NCBI GenBank assembly: GCA_947397865.1
Contig: OX377619.1
Span: 109,963,744 to 110,027,743 of the forward strand
From: Polietes domitor
Lineage: Eukaryota; Arthropoda; Insecta; Diptera; Muscidae
Reading direction: 5' to 3'
Length of the DNA stretch: 64,000 nt
Positions 43,084-54,345 of this stretch are shown in pieces; positions within the stretch are counted from its first letter, which is position 1; each line of letters begins with the position of its first letter. The translations under genes and the position numbers were made by a program. The notes under the pieces are model-generated. The model searched no databases. It saw only the letters and a program-made list of their open reading frames with translations, and was not told the DNA's origin.

Positions 43084-44690
43084 CAGTGGCCGACAAAAGT
43101 CAACATACGACCCACATTTTTGCGATTTAGCGAGTTCGAAAACATATTTGAAAAAAGTAATGATGCGGTTTTGTTTGAAATCGTGCTTTATTCATATAAC
43201 AATAACAAAATGCATTACTTCAATATAAACGAAAAAGATATTAACAGAATACGCTGAAAAAAACCTTGACAAAAGTCTACATACGGTTTGAGATGAGACA
43301 TAAAAAAAGCAATTTAACGTGACAAAATGATACTATTATATAATTTAATATTTTGTTGGTCTACCATGAGCATCTACAACAGCCAGCAATCGTCTGGGCA
43401 TTGATGCAACTAAGTTTTCCAATTCCGCAGGTGATATTTGTCGCCATTCCTCTTCCAGCTTGTTTTTTAGCGTTTGGGCGCTAGTTATGTGATGTTTTCG
43501 GATCCTGCGTTGCAGAATCTCCCACACATGTTCAATAATATTCAGGTCGGGGCTTTGTGGCGGCGAATAAAGTTGTCTTGGAGCATGGTAAATCAGCCAA
43601 TCTTTAACAAATTGGGCTGTGTGCTTCGGATCGTTATCTTGTTGGAAAATCCAGCGGTCTCCGAGGTTTAAATTATCGACCGATGCCTTCAGATTTTGTT
43701 CCAATATGGATTTATATTGATAGCGATCCATGTTACCCTCAATAAACGCAAGATTTCCAACTCCAGACGCCGCGACGGCACCCCAAACCATTACGTTGCC
43801 ATCATCATGCTTTACCGTAGCAAGTAAATTCTTCGGATTCATTGCCGTATTCGCTTTTCTCCATACTTTGGCTCTCCCGTCACTTCCAAATATATTATAC
43901 TTCGACTCGTCCGTAAATAAAACCCGCTTCCAGAAGTCTAATCCCTTGTCCAAGTGTTGCTGGGCGAATTCAAGGCGAAGCTTACGATTCTTTTCACTTA
44001 TAAGAGGTTTTTTGCGTGGCGTTCTGCTTCGGAAACCATTATTATTCAGACTTCTTTGAATTGTTCTTGGATGTACAATTGTATCCGACCTTTCTGCGAG
44101 TTGTTTGGACAACATTGTAGCATTCACTTTCGGGTTTTCATTAACTTCTTTTAAAATAAAGCTTTCATCTCGTCGACTAAGTTTTTTTGGACGCCCACTT
44201 CTGGGCTTATTTTCAACAGTACCCGTATTTTCGAAGTTTTTGCATATAGTTTGGACAGTTGATTTACTTAAATTAACCATTTTAGCTATTTCGCCTAAAG
44301 ATTTCCTTTCGTTTCTGCATTTTATTACTAAATTTCGAATATCAGTTGCAATTTCTTTACGAGAAGCCATTTTCGCGGACTAATGTTTCTTGAATTATAT
44401 TTATTTAAAGAAGAGCAAGCACAAGACAAATGACAATACAAATTTCGTCAATTCTCCTATAAAGTACATTATAAAAAATGACGTAAAGCAGGGGATGCTA
44501 TGTCGTATGTTTGTTTTTTGTTTATTTTGCCAATATCTTTTAAGTTTATATTGAAGTAAAGCATTTTCTTATTGTTATATGAATAAAAAACGATATCAAA
44601 CAAAACCGCATCATTACTTTTTTCAAATATTTTTTGGAACTCGCTAAAACGCAAAAATGTGGGTCGTATGTTGACATTTGTCGGCCACTG
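43084..44690 (-). mobile_element. Complete Tc1-type transposon (1,607 bp)
   Basis: Ends CAGTGGCCGACAAA(A/T)GTCAAC, flanked by TA (43082-43083 and 44691-44692). Inverted arms of about 170-200 bases; a second CATACG(G/A)-containing word (CTACATACGG 43279; AACATACGAC 44505) lies inside each arm, as in Tc1-family elements with two transposase binding sites per end. It encodes one uninterrupted transposase. It is inserted next to the 3' end of LINE D. Confidence 0.96.
43345..44370 (-). CDS. Tc1-type transposase, DD34E, intact
   Basis: 341 residues, single exon, no stop. Residues 1-110 form the paired-like bipartite helix-turn-helix DNA-binding region (SLGEIAKMVNLSKSTVQTI, then MLSKQLAERSDTIVHPRTIQ), with an AT-hook-like GRPKK at 59-63. 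Catalytic triad: D154 (LFTDESKYN), D245 (FQQDNDPKHT), E280 (SPDLNIIEHVWE), with 34 residues between the second Asp and the Glu. VMVWGAVAASG (193-203) is the glycine-rich part of the core. Length is normal for Tc1 (about 340). Cut-and-paste transposition into TA is the known activity. All hallmark residues are present, so this copy may be active or only recently silenced. Confidence 0.96.
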   Translation of the reverse strand: MASRKEIATDIRNLVIKCRNERKSLGEIAKMVNLSKSTVQTICKNFENTGTVENKPRSGRPKKLSRRDESFILKEVNENPKVNATMLSKQLAERSDTIVHPRTIQRSLNNNGFRSRTPRKKPLISEKNRKLRLEFAQQHLDKGLDFWKRVLFTDESKYNIFGSDGRAKVWRKANTAMNPKNLLATVKHDDGNVMVWGAVAASGVGNLAFIEGNMDRYQYKSILEQNLKASVDNLNLGDRWIFQQDNDPKHTAQFVKDWLIYHAPRQLYSPPQSPDLNIIEHVWEILQRRIRKHHITSAQTLKNKLEEEWRQISPAELENLVASMPRRLLAVVDAHGRPTKY

Positions 44691-44857
44691 TATATATGAC
44701 GACGACTCTTCTGTTATTACATTTATTTTATTTACTTATTTATTATATTAATATCTAGCACAACAAGAATATATCTTATAAAATATAGTGCTAGTGACAT
44801 AGGATGAGACATATATAATAACAAATATCTGTCTATAAAAGGTAATTAAATAAATTT

Positions 44858-46563
44858 CTAAAAAAATGATTTTAAATATTTATGTATAGATAAAACAAAT
44901 TGGAAAAATAAAAGGCTTTCGTACTTCAAGACGTTTTCAAATTTCATATTAAATATCTGGTACGAAAAGGAAGATATTCTATCACTTCGTTTTCTGTTAA
45001 AAATATATCTTGCTATGTTGTTAAAACCAACTTTGAGTTTTCCATAATCGGCTGTATCGCAGTTATAGAAAATCTCACATCCATACAAAAGGAATGGGAT
45101 TAAATAACTCCTTGCCAAAGCATGCGAATTTCAAATGGCGTTCATGACTGAACGGCCCACAAATTACTCAGCATACCATGTACTTTACCAACGCTTGGCG
45201 TGCTTCCAAGAAGCCGGAAAGTAAGATTTTGTTAGTACTGTATTAAATATATATATAAAGTAGGGCAACAATTTCGACAGTAATAATTTGATAAATTTAG
45301 GATTCTGATCATCTATTCCAACTGCATTGGATTTTATTGACAGAAAACTATTTAATACTTCAGTTTGGTGCACGCAACGAAAGTAAAAATTATTTTCAGG
45401 ATGAACAGTGCAGTACTGTGAATATACGTTTGTGATATTTTCCCTTAAGTGATCTACATGTGGATAATAATCATTTTTCTTTTCCTACGCCTATGCTTCG
45501 AATCTCTTTCCACTTCGATTTACTATCGAGAGCAAATGTAACTTTTTGTTGATAGTAAGATTTACTCAATTGAATTTGTTTGGTAACGTCATTTCTGGCA
45601 TTTTTAAAGGCTGTATATAATTCCGAAGTTTTAAACTTTTTCCATCTTTTATACAAGGCTTCAGGATGGAGTATTAACTGTCTGATGTGTTCATTAAACC
45701 ATGGGTTTTCTTATGTTTTACCTTTGTTTTTAATGGTACACATTTATTAAAAACTTCATTGACACTATTTTCAATAAAAGATACTTGATCGTCAACATTT
45801 TCGAATTCGTACAATGTATCCCATCGAATTTTGTCTAATGACTCGTGTAACATGATATAATTAAAGTTCTTGTTATCACGAAAAGTAATAATTTCATCAC
45901 TTGTATTGACATAAGTATCATAAATTAGAAATATTAAGTCGTGTTTTGAAAACACTGACGCTGACAACTGATCATACAGAAGAACTTTTGGCAATCGATT
46001 GACGAATAAAATATCTAGTAAACTATTAACTGTGTGGGAGAAGTGAGTTGGTATAGTTGTGTTAGTAGGATGTACATCAAGAGTTAACATAGAATCACTT
46101 AGACTCGAGTCCAGCAATAGGTTGCAATTGAAATCACCGGCTATTATAATATCATGACATGACATAGATATATCTGCAATGACTGTCATTAAAGTACTAT
46201 AATCAATATCTCAGTTTGGCCTATACACAGTACCCACAAGTATCCTATTTTTGTTTTCAACATATACTTCAAGGAATAAATAGTCAATCTTGCTATCAAA
46301 ATCTGACTAAGTTTTATACAACATGTTAGCCCTTTTCTCACATGCATACCCCTCCAGCATTAGTCTAGCGATCAGCACGGTGAAGAGTATAACCAGGCAA
46401 GTTGTAAATACCATCATTGACAGAACAGTGGAACCATGTTTCATGTCATTATTATGAATCATGTATTATATCAATGTCAGAAGAAATAAATATGTGCCTC
46501 AATTCGTCCATCTTATTGTTTAAACTTTGTGCATTTAAGTGAACAATTTTAAGGCCAGGTCTT
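44858..46563 (-). pseudogene. LINE D ORF2 (endonuclease, partial RT)
   Basis: Endonuclease starts LKIVHLNAQSLNNKMDEL (46560), then HRADRRTNAGGV-like, IIIAGDFNCNLLLD (46130) and SKHDLIFL. Linker LYTAFKNARNDVTKQI. RT start IKSNAVGIDDQNPKF (45320) and FPASWKHAK; then a deletion removes the polymerase core, and sequence resumes with LIPFLLYGCEIFYN (45100) near the C-terminus. Many stops. Confidence 0.8.
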
Positions 46564-47385
46564 TGTCTCTATAAGATTTTCAGCATTTAAAATATATTGT
46601 CTTTGGAACTATAACTACTATCACAGATCAAAAATCACAGATTTGTATGCAACGCAAGTAATTTGCTGCAGTTTTGGGACTAGACTATTAAGGTTGAAAT
46701 TTGTATAAATGGAGCGAAATAAATACAAACATATATTATCTGACAAAAAAATAGGATTTTAAAATGTACATGAATTTAAAATTAAAAAATAAGTAAAAAT
46801 AAATAAGTAGCAATTTTCTCAGTGTTTATATTCTTTTATAGAGTGGCACCTTCGTTATTAATAGTTTCTGTGCTTGACGCATTCTCACATATATTATTGT
46901 CTTCATCTTCGCTTGACTTGTTCTCTTGTGTACGAAAAAGATCATCTAGTTTTCCTATTGATTCTATTCGTATGGAGCGATTAGCATCAAAGCACTTAAC
47001 ATAAACGAGCCCCCGTAAAGTGAAAGTGGTTGACAGAAGTTTTTGTTTTTTTTTTAGTTTTATCGCCTCTTGTAATATCTTATAGTTGTTGCCAGTGAGA
47101 TCCTCATTGATGTAAAATGGCTTATTGGAATTAAAACAAAAAATGTTTAAAGTAAGCGGTGAATTTCTTTCACGCTTGTAGTTAGAAATTAATCGCATAA
47201 TAAAATTTCTGTCTAGTGCCGAAAACAATTGCACTAAGATAGTACCGTCTGTTGTGTTTGTGTTGTTATTGTTTTTAATACGTTTGATAGATATAACACT
47301 TAGCAGGCCTATGTATAAATAACTACACATATCGGCAAATAGTTTGCATAAATCTTCCTTTTCGTGAGTAGGAATACCACATATA

Positions 47386-48005
47386 AAGGGTGATTTTTTA
47401 AGAGCTTGATAACTTTTTTTAAAAAAAAAAACGCATAAAATTTGCAAAATCTCATCGGTTCTTTATTTGAAACGTTAGATTGGTCCATGACATTTACTTT
47501 TTGAAGATAATTTCATTTAAATGTTGACCGCGGCTGCGTCTTAGGTGGTCCATCCGCTTAGTCCAATTTTGGCATTTCCACGTTTTTGAGTAACAGAGAC
47601 CCAATTGGTGCGAACGGCGACGAATCGAAAATTGGTGGTCATCATTAACACTGGCCGATACAGCTGCGATATTTTCTTCAGTTCGCACTCTACGTAAGCG
47701 TGTTGGTGGTTTAATGTCCAACAATGTAAATTTGGTGCGAAATTTAGTCACAATAGCCCGAATAGCCGCTTCAGTGGGTCGATTAAACTGACCATAAAAT
47801 GGAAGCGCGCAATGAACTTTCTTAACAGAGCACGCATTTTGATAATAAAATTCAATAATTTGCAAGCGTTGTTTGTTTGTAAGACGATTCATGATGAAAT
47901 GTCAAAGCATACTGAGCATCTTTCTCTTTGACACCATGTCTGAAATCCCACGTGATCTGTCAAATACTAATGCATGAAAATCCTAACCTCAAAAAAATCA
48001 CTCTT
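47386..48005 (-). mobile_element. Deleted mariner element (620 bp) in LINE D ORF1
   Basis: Ends AAGGGTGATTTTTTAAGAG and AAGAGTGATTTTTTTGAG inverted, flanked by TA (47384-47385 and 48006-48007). It retains only the transposase N-terminus. Confidence 0.9.
47494..47892 (-). pseudogene. Mariner transposase N-terminus
   Basis: MNRLTNKQRLQIIEFYYQN, CALPFYGQFNRPTEAAIRAIV and EENIAAVSASVNDDHQFSIR match the two helix-turn-helix motifs of a mariner subfamily. The whole catalytic region is deleted. Confidence 0.88.
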
Positions 48006-48480
48006 TACGTATATTTGTTGAAACATTTAAGTTTTCTTGATATTCTATCTTTAATTTAAGTTTTGCAATTTCATTTTTCATTTCAATTGCATTCAATTGA
48101 GAAATTTCAATTTTGCTTACTCTTTCAGAGAGTTCATTTAAGTTTTCTGTCATTTTAGTTACTCTTTCTTCCAATGTTTTTCGTGCTTCATTTACACTTT
48201 TCTTCACACATGTTTCAATAGTTGTCATCATCAACTCGTTTTGTTTCGCAAATTTTAACTCAATCAACTGAAGAACTTTCGGTGAATTGTTGTTGGATGA
48301 TGTCGACGTTTCCATATTTCGCACTCTATTAATTGTTGGCGTAGAGAACATATGTTTCGCTTGTTTGCTTTTTGACATTGTTATTGTTGCACCCTTTAGA
48401 ATAATAAACCCTTTAGAATATTTTAGTTTCACACTTTGGTATACAATCCAAAATATTTGGGGATTTTTGATTATTTTAAC

Positions 48481-49475
48481 ATTTTCTAACGATAATTTTT
48501 ATGAAATCGTAAATTATGCAGTGAAAAAACTCTAGTGCACTTATATTTCTTATTTTTCAGTAAAAATAACAGAGCTTTTGCAAATACGACCGTTCTCTCT
48601 CACTTCTCTACTCTTCTGTGAATGAGAATGTGAATTTGTATTTTATGTAGTAGGTGGATGCTAGCACCTCTTAGGATAGAAGACGTTCACATTCCAGAAT
48701 GAAATTTGTCATCGCGCAATAATTGTTGAATCTCTTTAAGCAAACGAAAGTATTTGGGATTTTCGAAGAGTTGTGTGGTTTACTGATTGGGTGCCTGGTG
48801 GTGGGGGAGGGAGTTTTCCCATTCCATATCTTTGCTGGAATCAATGATATCACTTGTCCTGCTTATGGACTGGTCCGTGTTATTTGTTTGTGGATGTTTT
48901 GCTTGCGAAAACTGGACATTTCTCCTGGATGCAATTGTGAGTGATTCAGGTAGATCGGCTTCGCAAATTACACAAAAAAAAACTTAAAAATATTCGCGTA
49001 AATAATTCCTTCCAGCAACTTTTCTTAAGGCTCAAAATTAACACACATTTTAGTATTAAATTTATTTTTTCTTTATTGGAGTTTTTCATTGCGGCTGTTG
49101 TGGCTATTGTCGACATTTTGCTTTGTTTGCAAACAATCGTTTGTCAAACTAAATCTCACAGCAAATTTTTTGGCAGTGTGACAGGGTCGATTTCAGCAAC
49201 TCGATTTTACAAGAAATCAACTTGACTTCATGCAGGGCCAGGAGTGCCTAACCGGCACTCACCCGCCGGTTAGGCATTTATCGAATCGAAAACCTCGAAC
49301 AGCTGGTGGTATTTTGCTGTTGCTGTAATAAAAATGTTTTTCATTAATTTGTACCGAACTTTAATTTGTTTGCTTCCAAATTGCTGTTTCGGACTATAAT
49401 TTCTTTACAAACACTTGTGCTCATAAGCCTCCTGCGAGACATGTTTCTTTTCCATGTACATTCAGTTTTTTCACT
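48481..49475. other. No recognised gene
   Basis: Partly LINE D 5' flank. Short frames on both strands (48671-49225) lack motifs. A GC-rich hairpin lies at 49246-49275. Confidence 0.4.
49246..49275. repeat. Perfect 11 bp GC-rich hairpin
   Basis: GCCTAACCGGC and GCCGGTTAGGC separated by 8 bases (ACTCACCC). Stands out in AT-rich DNA. Confidence 0.9.
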
Positions 49476-49668
49476 ACACTCAAAAGAATTTGACTGTTAA
49501 AACAGCAGAAAAGTCTGCTGTTTTTAGCAGACTTTGTTTGCTGAAAAAGAGAAAGCAGACTTGCTGTTGAAATAGCAGGTGTTTTTAGCAGACTTTTTTC
49601 TTGCTGCTACAGCGGACAATTGTAGCTATTTCAGCAGCATGATTCTGCTATTTTTCCCAAATAAACAC
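49476..49668 (+). repeat. R terminal module (left of gypsy B)
   Basis: ACACTCAAAAGAATTTGACTG, CAGCAG-rich sequence. The R interior resumes at 57629 on the other side of gypsy B. Confidence 0.85.
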
Positions 49669-50007
49669 TGTAGAAGTCGATTAGTAAGAAATCAATGTGA
49701 GGTTATGCTCGATTTATATGGTTCGTCATATCTTGAAATGAAGGACGTACTTCCTCTATATACTATGAACAACTGAATCTCCATTTTATTCACTTCAATA
49801 TAAAACGGATCTTAAAAATCTGGAAAGTTTTCGTTACTACATTTGTAAGTGTATTATAGCACTAATACATAATTCGATTATAAACAAGTTACACTGTTGT
49901 ATCGAAAGAGTTTCATGGATGTAACAAAATCTATATAAAAATATAAATTTAACGAATAATGCAATTTGAATATATTATCTTATAAAATACTATAATGAGC
50001 CGCCACA
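49669..50007 (-). repeat. Gypsy B 3' LTR (339 bp)
   Basis: Minus strand TGTGGCGGCTCATT...GACTTCTACA. Differs from the 5' LTR by roughly a dozen substitutions and small indels over 339 bases. Confidence 0.95.
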
Positions 50008-50017
50008 ATACCCCCGG

Positions 50018-50951
50018 CTAGTTTTTGGATTGTCCATAAAAACTGGGAAACTTGAATCGTCTTCCATAACGAGTGACTTGTGGTTTAGGCTCCTCATTTT
50101 CACAGCGTTGCGTCTCGTTGACAGACTGTCCGGTATGATGGTTTTTATATGTATCATAGGAACCACTCGAATATACTTTTGCTGGTTTAATTCGGTCTAT
50201 TGAAATTTTTTCTTTACGTTGTCCCTTTTTTATCACAAAATATTTTTGGTATCGTCCAGGGGCTTTCTAACTCTATCTACACTCACAAAAATTAAATTGC
50301 ACTTTTGTAATTCAGGATCTAGGTAGTGTTTTACGTTAGAATACCATGACGGTTTAGGGGTTCGAATATCGCTCATGGCGTGTCGCAATTGTTGTACGAA
50401 TTCTGTTTGGCTTATTGGCAACTTACTCTGTACCCAAAATTCACCTGGCAGTCGCAGCTGTGTACCATAAAGCAATTCGGCTGGGCTCGCTCCGATGTCT
50501 AGCTTCACTGTAGTTCGAAGTCCTAAAAGCACGAGTGGCAAAACGAAACACCAATCCTTCGTAGCGTAACATTTAATGGCATTTTTGAGAGTGCGGTGCC
50601 ATCTCTCAATCATACCATTCGCCTGCGGGTGGTAAGATGTGGTTCGAAGATATCTCTAGCCATATAAGGCCAAACATATCGTTGCATCACGAGCTTTCGC
50701 GTAGCTCTTACACCAGAATGTGACAAGTTGTGTAGCTTCCTCATCACCATCTCTCGCTGACTGACTGGTACATATGGTCTGATATGTTTACCATTGATAT
50801 TGTAGTACAAAAACTTTGTAGAGTCTGGAATGGGCAATATTGTTAGTTTAAGTGCTGAATCCTTACCTGCATCCAATAAAGTTTTCAGCTCGCTGTCGTC
50901 ATTCTGTTCTGTTGCCAAGGCATCAAAATACTGTTGATACGAGATAGCCAA
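50018..50951 (-). pseudogene. Gypsy B integrase (core deleted)
   Basis: 50640-50951: zinc-binding domain (KLHNLSHSGVRATRKLV) up to YMARDIF. 50233-50613: region with the third catalytic residue (MIERWHRTLKN) and ASPAELLYGTQLRLPG. 50018-50236: C-terminal tail (IKPAKVYS, RYGRRFKFP). The first two catalytic Asp residues between 50645 and 50640 are missing, deleted with a frame change. Confidence 0.88.
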
Positions 50952-52177
50952 TCAGCAATATTGTTTTCGCTGCCTTTAATATGCTTGATATCGCAGGAAT
51001 ATTGGCTTATGAAGTCTAATACTCGTACTCGTCTCATCGGGGCCTTTTCGCATTTTTGCTGAAAAGCAAAAACTAATGGCTTGTGATCTGAGTAAATCGT
51101 AAACTCTCGCCCTTCCAAATCATATTTGAAGTGCTCCACACCTTGGTATACCGCTGTCAACTCGCGATCGTAGGCACTATACTTTCGTTGCGCATCGGTG
51201 AGTTGCTTGGAATAAAAGCCGAGTGGCTGAATTGTGTCGTCGCTAATTTGATGAAGAACGGCTCCAACGGCCAAATCCGATGCATCCACAGTTAACGTGA
51301 GTTTTCCATTAGGTGACATATAGCCTAACAAAGTTGCGTTAACTAATTCGTTTTTACATGCTTCGAATGCCCCTAATGATTCTGCAGACCACACAACTGC
51401 TGTTCTATCATTCTTTTTGTTGCCGTCTATAAGTTTTTGAAGAACACTTTGATGTTTGGTGGCATGTGGAAGAAATGGCCGGTAAAAATTTATCATTCCC
51501 AAAAAACGTCTTTCGCTGTGGTAGGCTGTGGAAAATTGCGTACGGCTTCGACTTTTGCCTCGGGTGGCTTGAGGCCTTCGCTTGTTATGGTGTGTCCTAA
51601 AAATTCCAGCTCCGTTTGGCCAAGTTTACATTTATCGGCATTGATTGACAAATTTCCTTTTCACAATCTATCAAAAACGGTACGCAAATGTTGTTCGTGT
51701 TGCTCGACTTGAGGCCACTAATATGTCGGCTATATAAGCGAACACAAAATCTAAACCGCGCAGTAAGTCGTCGATGTATCGCTGGAACGTTTGAGCAGCG
51801 TTCCGCAACCCGAATGTCATGTATATAAACTCGTATAAGCCGAACGGTGTTGCAATGGCTGTTTTTGGTATATCAGCAGGTTCGATCGGTATCTGATGAT
51901 ATGCACGTTGCAAATCAATCGCTGAAAATACCTTCTTTCCGTGTAGAATGTTGGTTACGTCGTGCAAATACGGAATTGGATGTCGGTCGGGGACCGTATT
52001 TGAGTTGAGCGCGCGATAGTCACAGCAAGGCCTCCAGTCGTTATTACATTTTCTTACCAAGTGTAGTGGGCTGGCCCACTGACTTTTCGACGGTCCACAA
52101 ATGCCTTTCTCCATTAGGAACTGAAACTTTCTTAGCTGCTTCGAGTCGTTCACCTGAGAGTCGTCTTGGCCGCGCAA
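50885..52177 (-). pseudogene. Gypsy B reverse transcriptase and RNase H
   Basis: RT 52177-51671: WASPLHLVRKCNNDWRPCCDYR, KVFSAIDLQRAYHQIP, TPFGLYEF, FGLRNAAQTFQR. The polymerase box reads YIAD instead of YIDD (codon GCC at about 51728), and the frame breaks about 15 bases later. After a short garbled part, 50885-51502 gives the thumb and RNase H (MGMINFYRPFLP, TVDASDLAVGAVL, YDRELTAVYQ, YSDHKPL, SENNIADWLSRI). Confidence 0.9.
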
Positions 52178-52710
52178 ATACTGGTGGACCTGTTGTTGTT
52201 ATGTGGTGAGTAGTCCTGGTTTCGACTGGTATTTTATTTGAATTTAGGATGACCAAATCACTATACTCACTCAAAACGTGTGAAAAATTTGATTGCGTTT
52301 TGTGCGTTAAGACTTTAATTGACGATTTATTTATAAAATTTCCTTTTGATTCTAACATTGTTTTCCTGTCAACCACTCTACCTCTTTTAATGTCAACAAG
52401 CAAATCATATGTTCTTAAAAAATCGGAGCCGATAATTGCAGTGCTAACGTCAGCAATAAAAAAAAATCCATACAAAACGACGGCATAAGCCAAGCGAACG
52501 TTGGCCATATGTTTTGATCGGCGATCCATTTGCAGCATAGAAAATCGGAGTCGAGTATTTTTTTCGTTTATCGGCTGCGTTAGGCGGAATTACGGACACA
52601 TCGGCGCCTGTGTCAATTAAAAATTTGATGCTTGTGCTTCCGTCACAAACAACAAGGCGAGCAATTTGGAGAAATTGATCGTCAGCATTGCCCGCGGAGT
52701 CTGGTGAAAC
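52178..52710 (-). pseudogene. Gypsy B protease region
   Basis: Active-site region FLIDTGADVSVIP at about 52590-52630 in one frame, then GSDFLRTYDLLVD in 52044-52538. A frame change lies between them. Pepsin-type retroviral protease by motif. Confidence 0.8.
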
Positions 52711-53123
52711 ATTTAGTTTTTTGTGTTGTTTGCTGAATAGTTACAAGGAGGTCGACATTTTTGTGCGTCGCTACCAAACGTTTCGTGGTACCAACACTGT
52801 TGAGTAGAAGTAGCAGCTGGTGTTGTTGATCGCCTTTCCTTACTCCTCGATTTACGTCGTGTAGATCTACCACGGAATCGTTGCTCACCACCACTTATCA
52901 ATTGATTTATTTGATGTTGGATGCGTTGTATACGGAGGCTGATTTCACTGTCTTGGGAAGGTTGTTTTGACACTGCCGCTATTTGCTGATAATCAGAAAC
53001 TTCTAATATCTTGTCCGCGAGTTTAGCCAACTCCGGCAAATCTGCGTTGGAAGCCTGTAGTATTGCTCGAGTTTGCGCCGGCAGTCTCTGTAACCAAAGA
53101 GTCTTCAAAAAATCATTCATCCT

Positions 53124-54165
53124 TATTCTATTTGGCGTCGGCAATATCAACGGCAATTTCAAGGCAACAGCAACTCAAATCGAAGACAACATCAATTCCG
53201 TTGCCTGTTTATCGAAAATGTCAATAACATACAGCACACATATCTAATGTTAGTGTCAGCTGATTCATTTTATTTCTTGTTTTTGATGAAATATATGTAA
53301 CTTATGTGCTATTTTCGTGGGAAAAAGTTTGTTTGTAAAAAAAAGTTTAAATAAAAATGTTTTTTCTATCCGATTCGGACTTATCGAGTGATGAAGAAAA
53401 CAAAAAAAATTAATATTGGAAAGAAGACTGCTTAGACAGAAATCTTCCATTTTCAATTTGCAATTCATTGCGTTTTGCAGGGATTTCATTCTTTTTTAGC
53501 GCGGAATTGGCCATTCTTTTTAATGGGTTTGGAGAACTGGTTGTTGTTGATCGTACTGCAGCAGTTGTTGTTGATGGTACTGATGGTGTTGATCGTACTG
53601 CAGCAGTTGATGTTGATGCTTTCTGCTTTATTTATGGCCATTTTTCTTTTAACTTTGAATTTTCGGTCCCTCCAAATCTGTAGAAAGAATTCCATCAAAC
53701 AGCATAGTTTTTAACCAAACTATTTACCTTACCTTTTGCCATCCAGCACCAGATCTAATTGGGGGTCCATGAGAATTTACCACAGTGGCAATACTCTCCC
53801 ACTGTTCATTAAAATTATTATGAACAGTGCCCTTGTGAAATCCTCTGGCTAGTGATGGATTCTTTTCAAGCTCTTCCACTAGCTTCTCGAACTGGCGCTT
53901 ATTTGTTATTTTAATTTTTTCCATTAAATTTTCTAATGAAATCAAAATTAACGTAAACAATACATTGAAGGCAACACTAAAATGGCCGACGCCAAAATCA
54001 AAGCCAATTGAAAACAACGGCGTCGCCAATTTTTCTTACAGAATACCAAACTTAATTTAACAGTCATCGAAATACGGCAATATTGCCAACGGGAATACGA
54101 AATTGAAACAAAATACAAAAAACGACGTCGTCTTCTGTTGACTACGCCAAATAGAATAAGGGCGA
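53124..54165 (-). mobile_element. Insertion in gag with CCTTATTCTATTTGGCGT ends, zeste/Myb-like ORF
   Basis: Inverted ends CCTTATTCTATTTGGCGTCG (left) and inverse of CCTTATTCTATTTGGCGTAG (right). It carries minus-strand exons of a zeste/Myb-SANT-like protein (53724-53922) followed by a CAACAA/TGTTGTTG microsatellite-like stretch. Non-autonomous, possibly Harbinger-related because such elements carry Myb-like genes; no TWA duplication is clear. Confidence 0.7.
53724..53922 (-). pseudogene. Zeste/Myb-SANT-like DNA-binding fragment
   Basis: MEKIKITNKRQFEKLVEELE, NPSLARGFHKG and WESIATVVNSHGPPIRSG.GWQKV match the three-helix Myb-like domain called regulatory-protein-zeste in insect genomes, with Trp in the later helices. 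A splice donor GTAAGGTAAA follows WQKV at about 53735. The rest of the protein is in 53250-53700, in broken frames. Confidence 0.65.
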
Positions 54166-54345
54166 TTATTTATTTTACCTTTTGCTAATCCACTCAACTC
54201 ATTCAACAATTGAGTTGGACGTTTGTCTCCCAAATCAATCTCTGATATTAACTTTTGGATCTTCTTTTGTTCGCTGTCGCAGTACCTCTCTATTATACAT
54301 GCTTTAAGGTTGATGTACTTGTCTTTTTCTGGTGGGTTAAGAATA

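Larger units (their letters stand above)
46836..48378 (-). pseudogene. LINE D ORF1, interrupted by mariner 47386-48005
   Basis: N-terminal part 48378-48006: MSKSKQAKHMF, then an alpha-helical coiled-coil (VTKMTENLNELSERVSKIE...). C-terminal part 47385-46836: CGIPTHEKEDLCKLF, FSALDRNFIMRLISNYKR, INEDLTGNNYKILQEAIKLKK, as in LINE ORF1 RNA-binding proteins of the Baculo_FP/L1-ORF1 type. Removing the mariner and one TA rejoins the two halves in the same frame, with no other stop seen. The tail (SSEDEDNNICENASS) is acidic. Confidence 0.82.
44693..48480 (-). mobile_element. LINE D (ORF1 + ORF2), ORF1 split by mariner
   Basis: Minus-strand LINE: 5' end near 48480, ORF1 48378-46836 interrupted by a 620 bp mariner, ORF2 46563-44858 with endonuclease, deleted RT and C-terminus, 3' region to about 44700 ending in an (ATTT/ATTA)-like tail. 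The Tc1 element abuts its 3' end. Confidence 0.8.

Noticed and set aside
43474..44383. Plus-strand frames across the Tc1 transposon
   Set aside because: Shadows of the intact minus-strand transposase.
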